Source: Bin127 sp965221625 (lineage in GTDB: Bacteria > Chloroflexota > Dehalococcoidia > Lucifugimonadales > Lucifugimonadaceae). From it: DNA of 64,000 nucleotides. The stretch spans positions 1,550,001 to 1,614,000 of the forward strand of contig OZ244903.1 in assembly GCA_965221625.1 (NCBI GenBank), given 5' to 3'. The notes below the pieces were generated by a model. It saw only the letters and a list, made by a program, of their open reading frames with translations. It searched no databases and was not told where the DNA came from. Within the stretch, counting starts at the first letter, position 1; every line of letters begins with the position of its first letter. The translations under genes and the position numbers were made by a program. This document shows, piece by piece, positions 7,855 through 16,542 of the stretch.

Positions 7855-9219
7855 ATGTCGTCTCTTTGGCGAATAGTTGATCGAATTCCCTCAGAATGGC
7901 GGTATCTGCTCGCAACCGGGCTACCGCTGTCTCTAGGAATCGGTGCACACTTCGTCGTTGGTTGGTTTGGGGTTGTGCTGGGAGCGGCAGCGTCTCTGAT
8001 GTGTGTCTTCGTCGTCGCTTCTCGACAGAGGCAACACTCAACAAGAACGGCACTAGGTATCATTCGTTCACGAGCGATCCAACGCGGTTACAAGCTGCCG
8101 ACTACCGGACCAACCGAATCGGTTCGCATCGCACACGCCATCAATCGCTTCACTGCAGAGGTAGAGCAGACACTCGCCGATGCCGAAAGCCATCGGCGTT
8201 ACCACGAGACGATCTTGAATGAACTTTCGGCCGGTGTACTCGTCGTCGATGGCTTAGGCATATTGCAGTATGCGAATCGGGCCGCAGGGGAGATTCTCGG
8301 CTTTGATGTTGACGGCATTCGAGATGGGACGACGCAACTCGGTTCGAAAGTCAACATCTATGAGTTGAACGATGCGGCAATGACGTGCGCGACAAGTAAT
8401 GAGGTTGCCAGCCGCGAAGTAGAGGATTACGGATCCGGACGACCTCTAGAGATCGTCGCGAGACCACTGCCTCCAGAGCAGTTGGGAATCGGGCGCGCCG
8501 CGGTCATCGTCAACGACCGCACCGAGGAGATTCGTCTCGGTGTGTCGATGCGCGAGTTCGTCGCCAACGCGTCGCACGAGTTGAGGACTCCAATCTCGGT
8601 GATTCAGGCATCCGTCGAATCTCTGAAGATGGGTGCCATCGATGATTCGGAGGCGACGAAGCGATTTCTTGATCGAATTGACGGCGGATCTCAACGGTTG
8701 GCAGGACTGGTCAGCGAGATGATGGATCTGACGCTGTTGGAGACGGGGCGAATGAGTACTCATCTCGAGTCTGTGATGCCATCAGATCTGATTCAATCGG
8801 TAGTCGATAGCTACGGACCACTCGCGGAGAGTGCCGAGTTGCGAATAAGGTCTCACGCGCCTGAGCACCTCGAACCGATTTTGGCCGATCGCCACAAGCT
8901 AGAGCGAGCGATCGGAAATCTGGTGACTAACGCAGTGAAGTTCACAGACGCGGGAGGGTCAATCGAAATAAGCTGTTGCCCATCCGACAGCGGCGTCGAG
9001 ATCTCGATATCCGACAACGGCATCGGGATCGCCGCGGAAGAGCTGCCGCACGTTTTCGAACGCTTCTACAAGTCATCGCGGTCGACTGCGGATCGATCCG
9101 GATACGGGCTCGGTTTGGCGATTACCAAACACATCATAGAACTTCACAGCGGTGAGATAGAGGTGGAGAGCGTATTGGGGGCAGGCACCACGTTCAAGAT
9201 TCGCCTGCCGCGCGGGTGA
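7855..9219 (+). CDS. Sensor histidine kinase, PhoR-like
   Basis: A 454-residue membrane kinase. Two transmembrane helices occur near residues 17-55 with almost no periplasmic loop, followed by a PAS domain (about 115-215), HisKA with H241 in 'NASHELRTP', and HATPase_c with the N box 'NLVTNAVKF' and G boxes 'DNGIGI' and 'GYGLGL'. The lack of a large extracytoplasmic sensor domain and the PAS module match PhoR, which senses phosphate through the Pst transporter and PhoU. It is translationally close to the response regulator. The next gene (Mrr) is inverted and separates this pair from pstS. Confidence 0.88.
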   Translation: MSSLWRIVDRIPSEWRYLLATGLPLSLGIGAHFVVGWFGVVLGAAASLMCVFVVASRQRQHSTRTALGIIRSRAIQRGYKLPTTGPTESVRIAHAINRFTAEVEQTLADAESHRRYHETILNELSAGVLVVDGLGILQYANRAAGEILGFDVDGIRDGTTQLGSKVNIYELNDAAMTCATSNEVASREVEDYGSGRPLEIVARPLPPEQLGIGRAAVIVNDRTEEIRLGVSMREFVANASHELRTPISVIQASVESLKMGAIDDSEATKRFLDRIDGGSQRLAGLVSEMMDLTLLETGRMSTHLESVMPSDLIQSVVDSYGPLAESAELRIRSHAPEHLEPILADRHKLERAIGNLVTNAVKFTDAGGSIEISCCPSDSGVEISISDNGIGIAAEELPHVFERFYKSSRSTADRSGYGLGLAITKHIIELHSGEIEVESVLGAGTTFKIRLPRG

Positions 9220-9271
9220 TGTGTCGGTTCGAGTTTTAGCGTCCGTCTTGCATGTGATGAACTGAACAGAT

Positions 9272-10213
9272 TCACGCAGCTATGCGCCTGCGGAAGTAGT
9301 TTTGGTCCAAGGACTTGACGTCATACGTTTTCGCCGTGAACACGCCCACGTTGTGGGCAATCATCAACTCAGCCAGTTCGTCGCCATCAATTAATCGGAT
9401 TATGTGTCCGCGTGCATTTTGAGCAGTCTCCTTAGCCGAAGACGAGAATCTCGAGGTGGTGATGAAGACGCCTTTTGAGGACTCATGTTGGTTCAGACTG
9501 CCTGAGAAACTTCTAATCTCGACACCGCGTATCGGGGCGTCGTCCCAGCGTTTGGCTTGGACAACCACTTTTTCCAATCCGAGCTTATCCTGAGAAAGTA
9601 CCCCATCTATGCCTCCGTCGCCTGAACGGCCTTGATGCTGCTCAATATGGCCATATCCCATGTGGCTGAGGAGTTGATTCACCAGTTGTTCAAAGTGCGC
9701 GGGGTGAATCGATTTGACTGCCTCCAAGACCTCGTCTTTCAAACGAGCGATTTGCGCTTGATGCATTTCTTCCATCTGTTCGTCGGGATTGGAATCGTCT
9801 GAAGTCTCTATCCCGTCGATCACATCACCGATCGTGACAACCTCCTCGCCTTGGACGCGACCTTGCGCTTGTTCCTGCTGAGAGCGAGATCTTTGTTTAT
9901 TTCTCAACTCTGTCGTGGTAATGATTTCCGGACTGTTGGCTAGGAGGCGGCGACCGGCGTCAGTAATCTGGATTCGACCTCGCTCAGGATACTCAAGCAT
10001 CCCGGCGAGTTTCAGGTAGCTGATGCCCCAGTTGGCGCGATTCTCAAACTTGGTTTGGACACCGGTGGGCACCATCTCCTCAAGATCTTCTGCGGTTGCT
10101 TCAAAGTGCTCTTCCAAATCTCGAATCACGTCTCGACGATGCACGCTCCGTTCAGCGTTGACCAACATTTCCAAAATCGGTCGATGGAACATATTCTGCG
10201 GTGGTACGGCCAT
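9272..10213 (-). CDS. Mrr-type restriction endonuclease
   Basis: A 313-residue protein with the Mrr N-terminal winged-helix domain (5-95: 'ILEMLVNAERSVHRRDVIRDL', then 'NRANWGISYLKLAGMLEY') and a C-terminal PD-(D/E)XK nuclease domain. The active-site residues are D203 in 'GGIDG' and Q219-A-K221, the Q-x-K variant usual for Mrr. A linker at 110-165 is Gln/Glu-rich. Mrr enzymes cut DNA with modified bases (type IV restriction). ATG 10213 gives 9 bases from AGAGG; ATG 10219 is only 3 away. The gene is inverted between phoR-like and pstS genes, with no methylase beside it, so it looks like a separately acquired defence gene. Confidence 0.88.
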   Translation of the reverse strand: MAVPPQNMFHRPILEMLVNAERSVHRRDVIRDLEEHFEATAEDLEEMVPTGVQTKFENRANWGISYLKLAGMLEYPERGRIQITDAGRRLLANSPEIITTTELRNKQRSRSQQEQAQGRVQGEEVVTIGDVIDGIETSDDSNPDEQMEEMHQAQIARLKDEVLEAVKSIHPAHFEQLVNQLLSHMGYGHIEQHQGRSGDGGIDGVLSQDKLGLEKVVVQAKRWDDAPIRGVEIRSFSGSLNQHESSKGVFITTSRFSSSAKETAQNARGHIIRLIDGDELAELMIAHNVGVFTAKTYDVKSLDQNYFRRRIAA

Positions 10214-10468
10214 AGTCATTCACCTCTTCGAAACTTGGATCGTGCGGACTACCGTCTAGCAAGTCGGTCGATGCCAACATGCTACCGGAACGTAAGAGGT
10301 GTGGCTGCCCACAGTTGTTGCGAAAGGTTACGCGCGCGTCGCAACTGCGATCTAGTGTTAAATGGCGTTCATATTGGTGTTGCAACTTTATTGATTGGTA
10401 GGGAGCACCTTGTGCTTCCGTCTTGACTAGATCCAATGATGCGTTTGAGCAGAGGAGATCAAAACCAG
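10214..10468. promoter_or_regulatory. Divergent regulatory region between mrr and pstS
   Basis: This 255-base gap must hold the promoters of both genes. Two visible elements are an inverted repeat GTTGCGA (10317-10323) / TCGCAAC (10339-10345), and a GTT-containing repeat spaced 10-12 bases (10357, 10367, 10379) that loosely resembles the direct-repeat layout of Pho boxes. Neither matches a known consensus well. A clear Shine-Dalgarno AGAGGAG (10451-10457) precedes the chosen pstS start. Confidence 0.3.
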
Positions 10469-11515
10469 ATGCAACATCAACTATTGAGGAGCTTGACTTG
10501 GGTTAAGGCTCTCTTGGTCATCGGTGTGCTCGCAGCATTGGCTATAGGCGCGTGCAGCAGTGATGAACCGACGCCGACGCCGGTACCTGTGGCAACCGCG
10601 CCGGCTGCAACGACGCAGCAAGCAACTGCGACGCTTCAGCCAGAGTCAGACAGCGAAGTTGAGCTTTCAGGTGAGATCCTGATTGACGGTTCTTCGACGG
10701 TATATCCGGTGACGGTTGCTGCGGCTGAAGACTTTCGCATTGAGCACCCGAAAGTTCAGATCCCGGTCGGAATCTCCGGCACGGGTGGTGGTTTCAAGAA
10801 GTTCACGGTCGGTGAGACGGTCATCTCCGATGCCTCTCGGCCGATCAAGGACTCTGAGCGTGAGGCGGCGGTTGAGAATGGTATCGAGTTCATTGAGTTG
10901 GCAGTAGCCTACGACGGTCTGTCTGTGATGGTTAACCCGGCGAACGACTGGGTGGACTGCTTGACGACTGAAGAATTGAACAAGATTTGGGAGCCTGAAT
11001 CCAGTATCAACAGTTGGAATCAAGTTCGCCCCGAGTTCCCGGACCGCCGGATCATTCTCTACGGACCGGACGCTGACTCTGGTACGTTTGATTACTTCAC
11101 GGAAGAGATCAACGGTGACACTGGTGTGATCCGTACGGACTTTACGCCGGCAGTAGACGACAACGTTTTGGTGCAGGGCATTGCCGGCGATCGCGGTTCA
11201 CTCGGGTACTTCGGTTACGCCTACTACCTAGCCAACGCCGACAAGCTCAAGTTGTTGGGAGTGGACTCCGGATCTGGATGCATCTCCCCCAGCGATAGGA
11301 CGATCAACGATGGTACCTATTCTCCGTTGAGCCGACCTATATTCATCTACGTCAACGTTGCAGCCTTGGAGCGACCTGAAGTTCGCGCATTCGTGAATTT
11401 CTATCTCGAGAACGCCGCCGAGTTGGCTGCAAGCGTAGGTTACGTCGGCTTGCCAGAAGCTCTGTACAACGACGCGATTGCGTTGGTAGGAAACCCGGTT
11501 CCCGACACCAACTGA
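10469..11515 (+). CDS. pstS: PstS-family phosphate-binding lipoprotein
   Basis: A 348-residue extracytoplasmic solute-binding protein for phosphate. The signal peptide ends in a lipobox with C29 ('AIGAC'), then a Thr/Pro/Ala linker (31-60), then the PstS fold beginning 'GSSTVYPVTVAAAEDF', with 'GTGGGFKKF' and 'DASRPI', which are phosphate-binding loops of the SphX/PstS group. ATG 10469 is preferred over ATG 10436 or 10439 because of AGAGGAG 12 bases upstream. The protein is lipid-anchored to the cell membrane. It is followed by pstC and pstA but separated from pstC by 247 bases that include the C16 tract. Confidence 0.92.
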   Translation: MQHQLLRSLTWVKALLVIGVLAALAIGACSSDEPTPTPVPVATAPAATTQQATATLQPESDSEVELSGEILIDGSSTVYPVTVAAAEDFRIEHPKVQIPVGISGTGGGFKKFTVGETVISDASRPIKDSEREAAVENGIEFIELAVAYDGLSVMVNPANDWVDCLTTEELNKIWEPESSINSWNQVRPEFPDRRIILYGPDADSGTFDYFTEEINGDTGVIRTDFTPAVDDNVLVQGIAGDRGSLGYFGYAYYLANADKLKLLGVDSGSGCISPSDRTINDGTYSPLSRPIFIYVNVAALERPEVRAFVNFYLENAAELAASVGYVGLPEALYNDAIALVGNPVPDTN

Positions 11516-11558
11516 GGTTTTTGGAGACCGAAGATCGGACGGTCAACAAGATCGTTTA

Positions 11559-11574
11559 CCCCCCCCCCCCCCCC
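11559..11574 (+). repeat. Homopolymer tract of 16 C
   Basis: Sixteen consecutive C lie between pstS (stop 11513-11515) and pstC (start 11763). No other mononucleotide run of this length occurs in the window. Such runs change length by slippage, which could alter expression of pstCA, or they may be a sequencing or assembly artefact. No gene overlaps it. Confidence 0.9.
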
Positions 11575-11762
11575 ATTAGTGCCCTATCGAAAATTCCAGC
11601 GACGTTAGGTTGAAACGATCGATAGTTGAGGCAATCGGGCAGATACAATACGTTCCGTGAACCCGCGGATCGAGACTATTCAACAGGCAATTCTTGGCGA
11701 TAGAACGACCGTTGTCGAGCGGCAGACCAACACTTGGGATCGAATCCACATTGGACGATGCC

Positions 11763-12707
11763 ATGGCGATTGAGGATCTTTACTCGGTTGAGGAATCGAA
11801 TCGTCTAGCGAAGCATCGGAGGCGTCGCCACGTGGAACAGGCGATCGTTTCTAGCGTCCTACGAATTGCGGCATTGGTCTCAGTCCTGACCACGGCCGGC
11901 ATCGTTGCGGTATTGGTTTCTCAAAGCATTGGTTTCTTTCAAGAGGTCAATGTTTGGGATTTCCTGACAGGTACGAAGTGGTCACCGCTCTACAAACCGC
12001 AATCCTTCGGTGTGATCCCGTTGATCACCGGTACTTTGTTGGTTGCAGGGATCGCTGGCATCGTGTCGCTCGGATTGGGAATGGGCGCGGCGATTTTCCT
12101 TGCCGAATACGCGCCCGAAAACGTCCGACGCGTCATCAAACCGGTTCTAGAGGTCCTCGCTGGCATCCCGACAGTGGTATACGGATACTTCGCACTTTTG
12201 CTTGTGACGCCGTTCCTGCGCACCATCATCGGTGAAGAGAATATTTCTATCTTCAACGCGCTTAGTGCCGGTCTCGTCATGGGCATCATGATTATGCCAA
12301 TGGTGACGACGCTAAGCGAAGATGCGATGATCTCGGTGCCGAGATCACTGCGAGATGCTGCGTACGCTCTCGGGGCAACCCGATTCGAGGTCGCAACAAA
12401 GGTCGTCGTCCCTGCGGCGTTGTCGGGTATCGTCTCGTCCTTCATCCTCGCCGTTTCGAGAGCGATCGGCGAGACGATGATTGTGTATCTAGCGGCCGGC
12501 GGACGTCCGAACTTCACATGGAACCCGCTCGAGGCGGTGCAGGCGATGACGGCATTCATCGTTAGTGTCGCACTCGGCGACACGCCGCATGGTGAAATCG
12601 AGTACTACACGATATTCGCCGTCGGATTGGTCCTTTTCGTCATCACCTTAGTGATGAACGTCCTGGGACGTTGGGTTGTGCAACGATTCCGACAACAGTA
12701 CGAATGA
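11763..12707 (+). CDS. pstC: Phosphate ABC transporter permease PstC
   Basis: A 314-residue permease with about six transmembrane helices, the first near residues 35-60 ('VLRIAALVSVLTTAGIVAVL'). The EAA loop contacting the ATPase is 'LRDAAYALGATRFEVATKVV', and the PstC/PstA signature 'SRAIGETM' follows. ATG 11763 is chosen; a TTG at 11694 would add 23 residues lacking homology. The Shine-Dalgarno at either site is poor. It pairs with PstA to form the channel for phosphate uptake. No ATPase gene follows in this window. Confidence 0.9.
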   Translation: MAIEDLYSVEESNRLAKHRRRRHVEQAIVSSVLRIAALVSVLTTAGIVAVLVSQSIGFFQEVNVWDFLTGTKWSPLYKPQSFGVIPLITGTLLVAGIAGIVSLGLGMGAAIFLAEYAPENVRRVIKPVLEVLAGIPTVVYGYFALLLVTPFLRTIIGEENISIFNALSAGLVMGIMIMPMVTTLSEDAMISVPRSLRDAAYALGATRFEVATKVVVPAALSGIVSSFILAVSRAIGETMIVYLAAGGRPNFTWNPLEAVQAMTAFIVSVALGDTPHGEIEYYTIFAVGLVLFVITLVMNVLGRWVVQRFRQQYE

Positions 12708-12760
12708 CCGGCCCTAATCTCGAATCCGCGCCGACGACTGCGGGAACATACGGGTAGCAG

Positions 12761-13639
12761 ATGATTCTGACGAGAGCCAACACTAGGAAACTGTACCGAC
12801 GTTACCGGGACAATACAGCGGCCGTAGTGTTTTTGGGTGCGGTCTTGGTCGGGGTGATCGCGCTGATGGTGTTGCTGATTGACGTTTTCATCGACAGCTT
12901 TGGATGGCTCGATTGGCAGTTCCTAACGAGCTACTCGTCGCGTCATCCAGATCAAGCCGGCGTTTTGGCACCTTTGGCAGGGACCTTTTGGGTGATTCTG
13001 CTGACCGCAATGATGACCGTTCCGATCGGCATTGCGACTGCGATCTATCTGGAGGAGTTCGCACCTCGAAACAAAGTTACTCGACTGATCCAACTCAACA
13101 TCTCGAACTTGGCTGGCGTTCCGTCTGTCGTTTACGGACTCCTCGGGTTGGCGATATTCGTGCAATGGTTGTTTGATGGCGAGAGGAGCTTGGCGGCGGG
13201 TGCCCTGACGCTTTCACTGCTCGTAATGCCAATCGTAATCATCGCCTCTCAAGAGGCGATACGAGCGGTACCTTCCAGCTATCGCGATGCCGCGTACGCC
13301 ATGGGGGCTACCCGGTGGCAGGTAGTGAAGATGGTGGTGTTGCCGCAAGCTATCCCGGGCATGATGTCCGGAGTTATCTTGGCGATGTCACGCGCCATCG
13401 GCGAGACTGCCCCGATTTTGGTCGTCAGCTCGCTTGTGTTCATAACCTATGTGCCCACGTCGCCAACCGACCGATTTACGGTACTGCCATTGCAGATCGT
13501 AACTTGGGTGTCACAACCTCAGGCGGATTTCCGTCACATCGCAGCCGCGGCGATCGTGGTGCTATTGGTGATGCTGCTATCGATGAATGCGATAGCGATC
13601 TACATCCGAGCCAAGTTCCAGCGACGGGCCGAGTACTAA
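12761..13639 (+). CDS. pstA: Phosphate ABC transporter permease PstA
   Basis: A 292-residue permease with six predicted membrane helices, the EAA loop 'YRDAAYAMGATRWQVVKMVV' and the signature 'SRAIGETAPIL'. It starts 53 bases after pstC and is certainly its partner. pstB and phoU, which usually come next, are absent: the next gene is convergent and unrelated. The transporter must use an ATPase encoded elsewhere. Confidence 0.92.
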   Translation: MILTRANTRKLYRRYRDNTAAVVFLGAVLVGVIALMVLLIDVFIDSFGWLDWQFLTSYSSRHPDQAGVLAPLAGTFWVILLTAMMTVPIGIATAIYLEEFAPRNKVTRLIQLNISNLAGVPSVVYGLLGLAIFVQWLFDGERSLAAGALTLSLLVMPIVIIASQEAIRAVPSSYRDAAYAMGATRWQVVKMVVLPQAIPGMMSGVILAMSRAIGETAPILVVSSLVFITYVPTSPTDRFTVLPLQIVTWVSQPQADFRHIAAAAIVVLLVMLLSMNAIAIYIRAKFQRRAEY

Positions 13640-13671
13640 GATCCAACGGTTTACTGAGGACCGTGTTGATC
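13640..13671. terminator. Hairpin between convergent pstA and ybaK-like genes
   Basis: GATCCAACGGT (13640-13650) pairs with ACCGTGTTGATC (13660-13671) around a nine-base loop, with one bulge and one mismatch. No T tract follows on either strand, so it may be a transcript-end or processing hairpin rather than an intrinsic terminator. Confidence 0.35.
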
Positions 13672-13680
13672 CGAACCTCG

Positions 13681-14175
13681 TCACAAAGTCAGGTCGTGGA
13701 GGATTTCGGCGTTGGGAATCTTTTCGAGGACGCACGGATCGGCTTTGATCTTGGTCGATCTGCTCCCGCCGCCCAAGATGACATACGGTTGCTCAAGAAG
13801 TGAAGCGTCGACGAAGATGGGGATGTCGGGCGGCAATGCGAAACAAGTTACGCCGCCGATCATCATTCCGGTCAGTTCGACAGTCTGCTCGGGTTTCGCA
13901 AACGACGCGCGCTTGATGCCCATCAACTCGCATACCTTGCGGTTAACGTCCAGTCGTTTGTCCGCCCGAACTACAGATGCCGAGTGCTTCTTCGCTCCTC
14001 GCTTGCTGGCGACGATTATTGTGTTGCCAGAGGTCTCAATGGGGAAGCCGTATTTCTCGCAGAAGTTGACAGTGTCGGCAAATTCTGGGTCGATCTCGAC
14101 TACCTCGTAATCGGCGTCGATCCCATCAAGGAATGCGATGACTTGTTGTTCGATTTCACGCGCGTTGTCGGTCAA
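13681..14175 (-). CDS. YbaK/EbsC-type aminoacyl-tRNA deacylase domain protein
   Basis: A 164-residue cytosolic protein matching the YbaK/ProX editing domain through most of its length: the 'VVRADKRLDVNRKVCELMG' segment with the conserved Lys for tRNA acceptor binding, 'GGVTCFALP' in the middle and 'VILGGGSRSTKIKADP' near the end. Members hydrolyse mischarged aminoacyl-tRNAs such as Cys-tRNAPro or Ala-tRNAPro. Which substrate applies here is unknown. TTG start with 'GAGGT' 6 bases upstream. It is a single gene, convergent with pstA and divergent from the EVE gene. Confidence 0.85.
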   Translation of the reverse strand: MTDNAREIEQQVIAFLDGIDADYEVVEIDPEFADTVNFCEKYGFPIETSGNTIIVASKRGAKKHSASVVRADKRLDVNRKVCELMGIKRASFAKPEQTVELTGMMIGGVTCFALPPDIPIFVDASLLEQPYVILGGGSRSTKIKADPCVLEKIPNAEILHDLTL

Positions 14176-14240
14176 AGGTTACCTCGCAAATTTTGCCGCG
14201 AAAAGTGCCGTAGCCATTTAGCGTATTATCTTGATTAGCC

Positions 14241-14747
14241 ATGAACCGCTGGTTAATCACAATGTCGAGCGAGAACTTCGAGATCACGAAAGAGCGTGGT
14301 TTCGAGACTATCGGCATCGACTCACCGAACGAGCGCAAGGCAGGGCAGATGGCACCGGAAGACCGTATCGTCTTCTACGTGCGTGAGTGGAAGAAATTTG
14401 TCGCGACGGCAACCGTCACGAGTCGGCAGTTCCACGAGAACACCGAGATTTGGAAGCATTCCTCGAGTCGCGAGAGATTTCGCAGTCGCGTCAGAGTTCG
14501 TTTGGACGCCGATCCCGGCGAGGAGTACCATGTGGATGGCATGCAGATTGGGCCAACGCTCGAGTATGTGAAACGATGGCCACCGGAGATGTGGAACCTC
14601 GCTCTCGCTGGCATGGTGCACATATTGTCGAAACGCGACTTCGATGTCCTTGAATGTGAGCTGGAGCGATTCATCGAAACGGACGATCCGTCCGATGACG
14701 TCGATGCGACACCCGAATCAACTTTGGAAGCGCAACCTGCAGCCTAA
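14241..14747 (+). CDS. EVE domain-containing protein
   Basis: A 168-residue protein with an EVE domain covering residues 2-140: 'WLITMSSENFEITKERGF' at the N-terminus, 'KAGQMAPEDRIVFYV' in the middle, then 'PEMWNLALAGMVHILSKRDF'. EVE is a PUA/YTH-related fold that reads modified bases in DNA or RNA, and it is often attached to or near type IV restriction systems. The C-terminal 25 residues are acidic and low in complexity. An Mrr gene lies 4 kb away but is not adjacent. Its TAA stop overlaps the TAG stop of the convergent aldo/keto reductase gene. Confidence 0.85.
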   Translation: MNRWLITMSSENFEITKERGFETIGIDSPNERKAGQMAPEDRIVFYVREWKKFVATATVTSRQFHENTEIWKHSSSRERFRSRVRVRLDADPGEEYHVDGMQIGPTLEYVKRWPPEMWNLALAGMVHILSKRDFDVLECELERFIETDDPSDDVDATPESTLEAQPAA

Positions 14748-15808
14748 ACCGGACTCGCTTCAGTCACCCCGTCAAGCTTGACATACCCTGTGTCGGAGGT
14801 ACTCGACTTCATCATTGACCATGGCTCGTCGATACCGAAGTTGGTGTTTCCGAGCTCGAGTATCGTCGCCAGGTCATCTTCAGAGATCGGCGGATAGTCG
14901 GCGGTTGCGGCGTACTCTTCAAGCATCTCGCCGTTGGTGATTGTGGGCGTACATGAGGCCACGACATCAGTCATCAAGCAGAACTTGATGGCGAGTTGTC
15001 CGATTGTGGCTTCGTAGTCGTCCAGCACCGCATCCAGCTTTGCCAGCTTCCGAATCGCCGCACGCATCCATCTCAGACGGCGATGGGAACGATGATCGGA
15101 TGCGGAGAATGGTAGGTCGTCCAGAACGCTGTCCTTCGTGTACGTTCCGTCAAGCATTCCTGAGGCATGGGGGACACGGGTGAAGATGCCAACGTCATTC
15201 GCAGTTGCAACGTCAACGATGGCGCGCGCTGGGTGCTGTTCGAGTAGCGAATAGATGATCTGAGCAGGAACTTTGCGTTCAGCAACTGCGGCCAAACCTT
15301 CGTCTTGCCAACCGAGGTCCGGTCCGATCGCCACGGCAAAATGCCGAATCTTTCCATCCGCCTTAAGCTCGTCAAGGGCCGCAAACGTATCGTCGCGCCG
15401 GATAGCATCAAGTCGAGGGTTGTGCATCTGATAGAGGTCGATGCATTCGACCCGAAGACGTTTCAGCGAGACTTCACATCCGACCCGGATTGCGTCAGGT
15501 GACCAGTCGTGAGGACGTTCTCGATGACCCTCGCGAGGTGTGCACAGGTCGTATCCAAACTTGGTGCCGATAACCAGTTCCTGCATTTCACTCGCGGTGA
15601 ACGCCTCGGCAAGTATCGTTTCACCCAAACCGTCCCCGTACACGGGAGCGGTATCGAAGAATGTGATGCCGAGATCGCGAGCGTGACGGAGGAGATTGAT
15701 GGCATCCTCGCGTTCGATATTCCCCCACCAGTTCGTCGCCACACTCCAGACGCCGAACCCGACTTCCGAAAGTACCAAATCCGTGGCAAGCAGATTCCGG
15801 TACTTCAA
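14744..15808 (-). CDS. Aldo/keto reductase
   Basis: A 354-residue NAD(P)H-dependent (beta/alpha)8 oxidoreductase. The tetrad is visible: Asp and Tyr in 'FFDTAPVYGDG', Lys in 'VIGTKFGYD', and His in 'DLYQMHNPR'. Length and the N-terminal 'LVLSEVGFGVWS' put it with L-galactose dehydrogenase/YajO-like members; the substrate is unknown. TTG start overlapping the stop of the DUF1802 gene by four bases, so the two are translationally coupled. Confidence 0.87.
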   Translation of the reverse strand: MKYRNLLATDLVLSEVGFGVWSVATNWWGNIEREDAINLLRHARDLGITFFDTAPVYGDGLGETILAEAFTASEMQELVIGTKFGYDLCTPREGHRERPHDWSPDAIRVGCEVSLKRLRVECIDLYQMHNPRLDAIRRDDTFAALDELKADGKIRHFAVAIGPDLGWQDEGLAAVAERKVPAQIIYSLLEQHPARAIVDVATANDVGIFTRVPHASGMLDGTYTKDSVLDDLPFSASDHRSHRRLRWMRAAIRKLAKLDAVLDDYEATIGQLAIKFCLMTDVVASCTPTITNGEMLEEYAATADYPPISEDDLATILELGNTNFGIDEPWSMMKSSTSDTGYVKLDGVTEASPV

Positions 15809-16425
15809 CTGGTAACCGCCAGTCTTGACCCGGGTTCGCGCAACGAGACAATCAGATTCTCACGAATGCTTCGAAACTCAACTTCCGAATAAATGGGAGT
15901 CGCGTCTGATGTTTCGATTGGGGGACGAATGTCGACCCAAGACTTGCATCCCTTGTGATGGTTTTCGATGTCGACGACAACCGGCTCAGGCAGAGCATAG
16001 GTGCGTACCAGCATCAGAAGCGCGGGATGCCGCGGTTTCCAGCGAATGCGTTTCTCGACGAACTCGTCCGACCAGACGTGAAATCCTTTGAGTCTTTCGA
16101 GCTGTGAAAAGTCCTCCACGGAGATCGTTTCGGCGACTGTTGCGAACGCCTTAATCTGTACGGTGCTATCAGCAACGTCTGCACCGAAACCGCAGGTCTT
16201 GTGAAACTCCGGTCGAATGTGCCTTTCTACTTCGTGGTACAAGGTGGGGAAGAGCAGGAACCTGTCGGCCGCCAACCGGAAGTGGCGATCGGTTTCGCGA
16301 ATGCCGCCTTTGCGGAGCAGTAGCACCTGTTCGCCACTCAACATGGCATCAATTGTCACCGACCACTCTTTCAATGCGACGTCAATTGACCGCTGCGTAT
16401 GCGATGGTTCCATGATTTCAGCCAC
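15805..16425 (-). CDS. DUF1802 family protein
   Basis: A 206-residue cytosolic protein. It matches the DUF1802 pattern: an N-terminal 'ALKEWSVTIDAMLSGEQVLLLRKGGIRE' region, 'FLLFPTLYHE', and 'VWSDEFVEKRIRWKPRHP' then 'LMLVRTYAL'. The function of the family is unknown. GTG at 16425 or ATG at 16413 could be the start, and neither has a good ribosome site. It overlaps the aldo/keto reductase gene by four bases, suggesting joint expression. Confidence 0.75.
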   Translation of the reverse strand: MAEIMEPSHTQRSIDVALKEWSVTIDAMLSGEQVLLLRKGGIRETDRHFRLAADRFLLFPTLYHEVERHIRPEFHKTCGFGADVADSTVQIKAFATVAETISVEDFSQLERLKGFHVWSDEFVEKRIRWKPRHPALLMLVRTYALPEPVVVDIENHHKGCKSWVDIRPPIETSDATPIYSEVEFRSIRENLIVSLREPGSRLAVTS

Positions 16426-16542
16426 CGTAAGAGATCGTCCACCACAAACCCGACTGCATGAAGTTAAGGGTATGTGCCAAAAGGGATCAGTCTGTTCGTT
16501 GATCGTACTACGCGCAGTGCTCTCGAACGTCGGATTGATAAG

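Noticed and set aside
10355..10386. Pho box before pstS
   Set aside because: The GTT repeats are spaced 10-12 bases and do not match a known PhoB consensus, so this is only mentioned as a weak possibility in the regulatory region.
13315..13803. 162-codon plus-strand frame
   Set aside because: It overlaps pstA and the YbaK-like gene out of frame; both have strong motifs.
14241..14747. EVE protein as part of a defence island with Mrr
   Set aside because: The EVE gene lies 4 kb from the Mrr gene across pstSCA and ybaK-like genes, so linkage is not supported.
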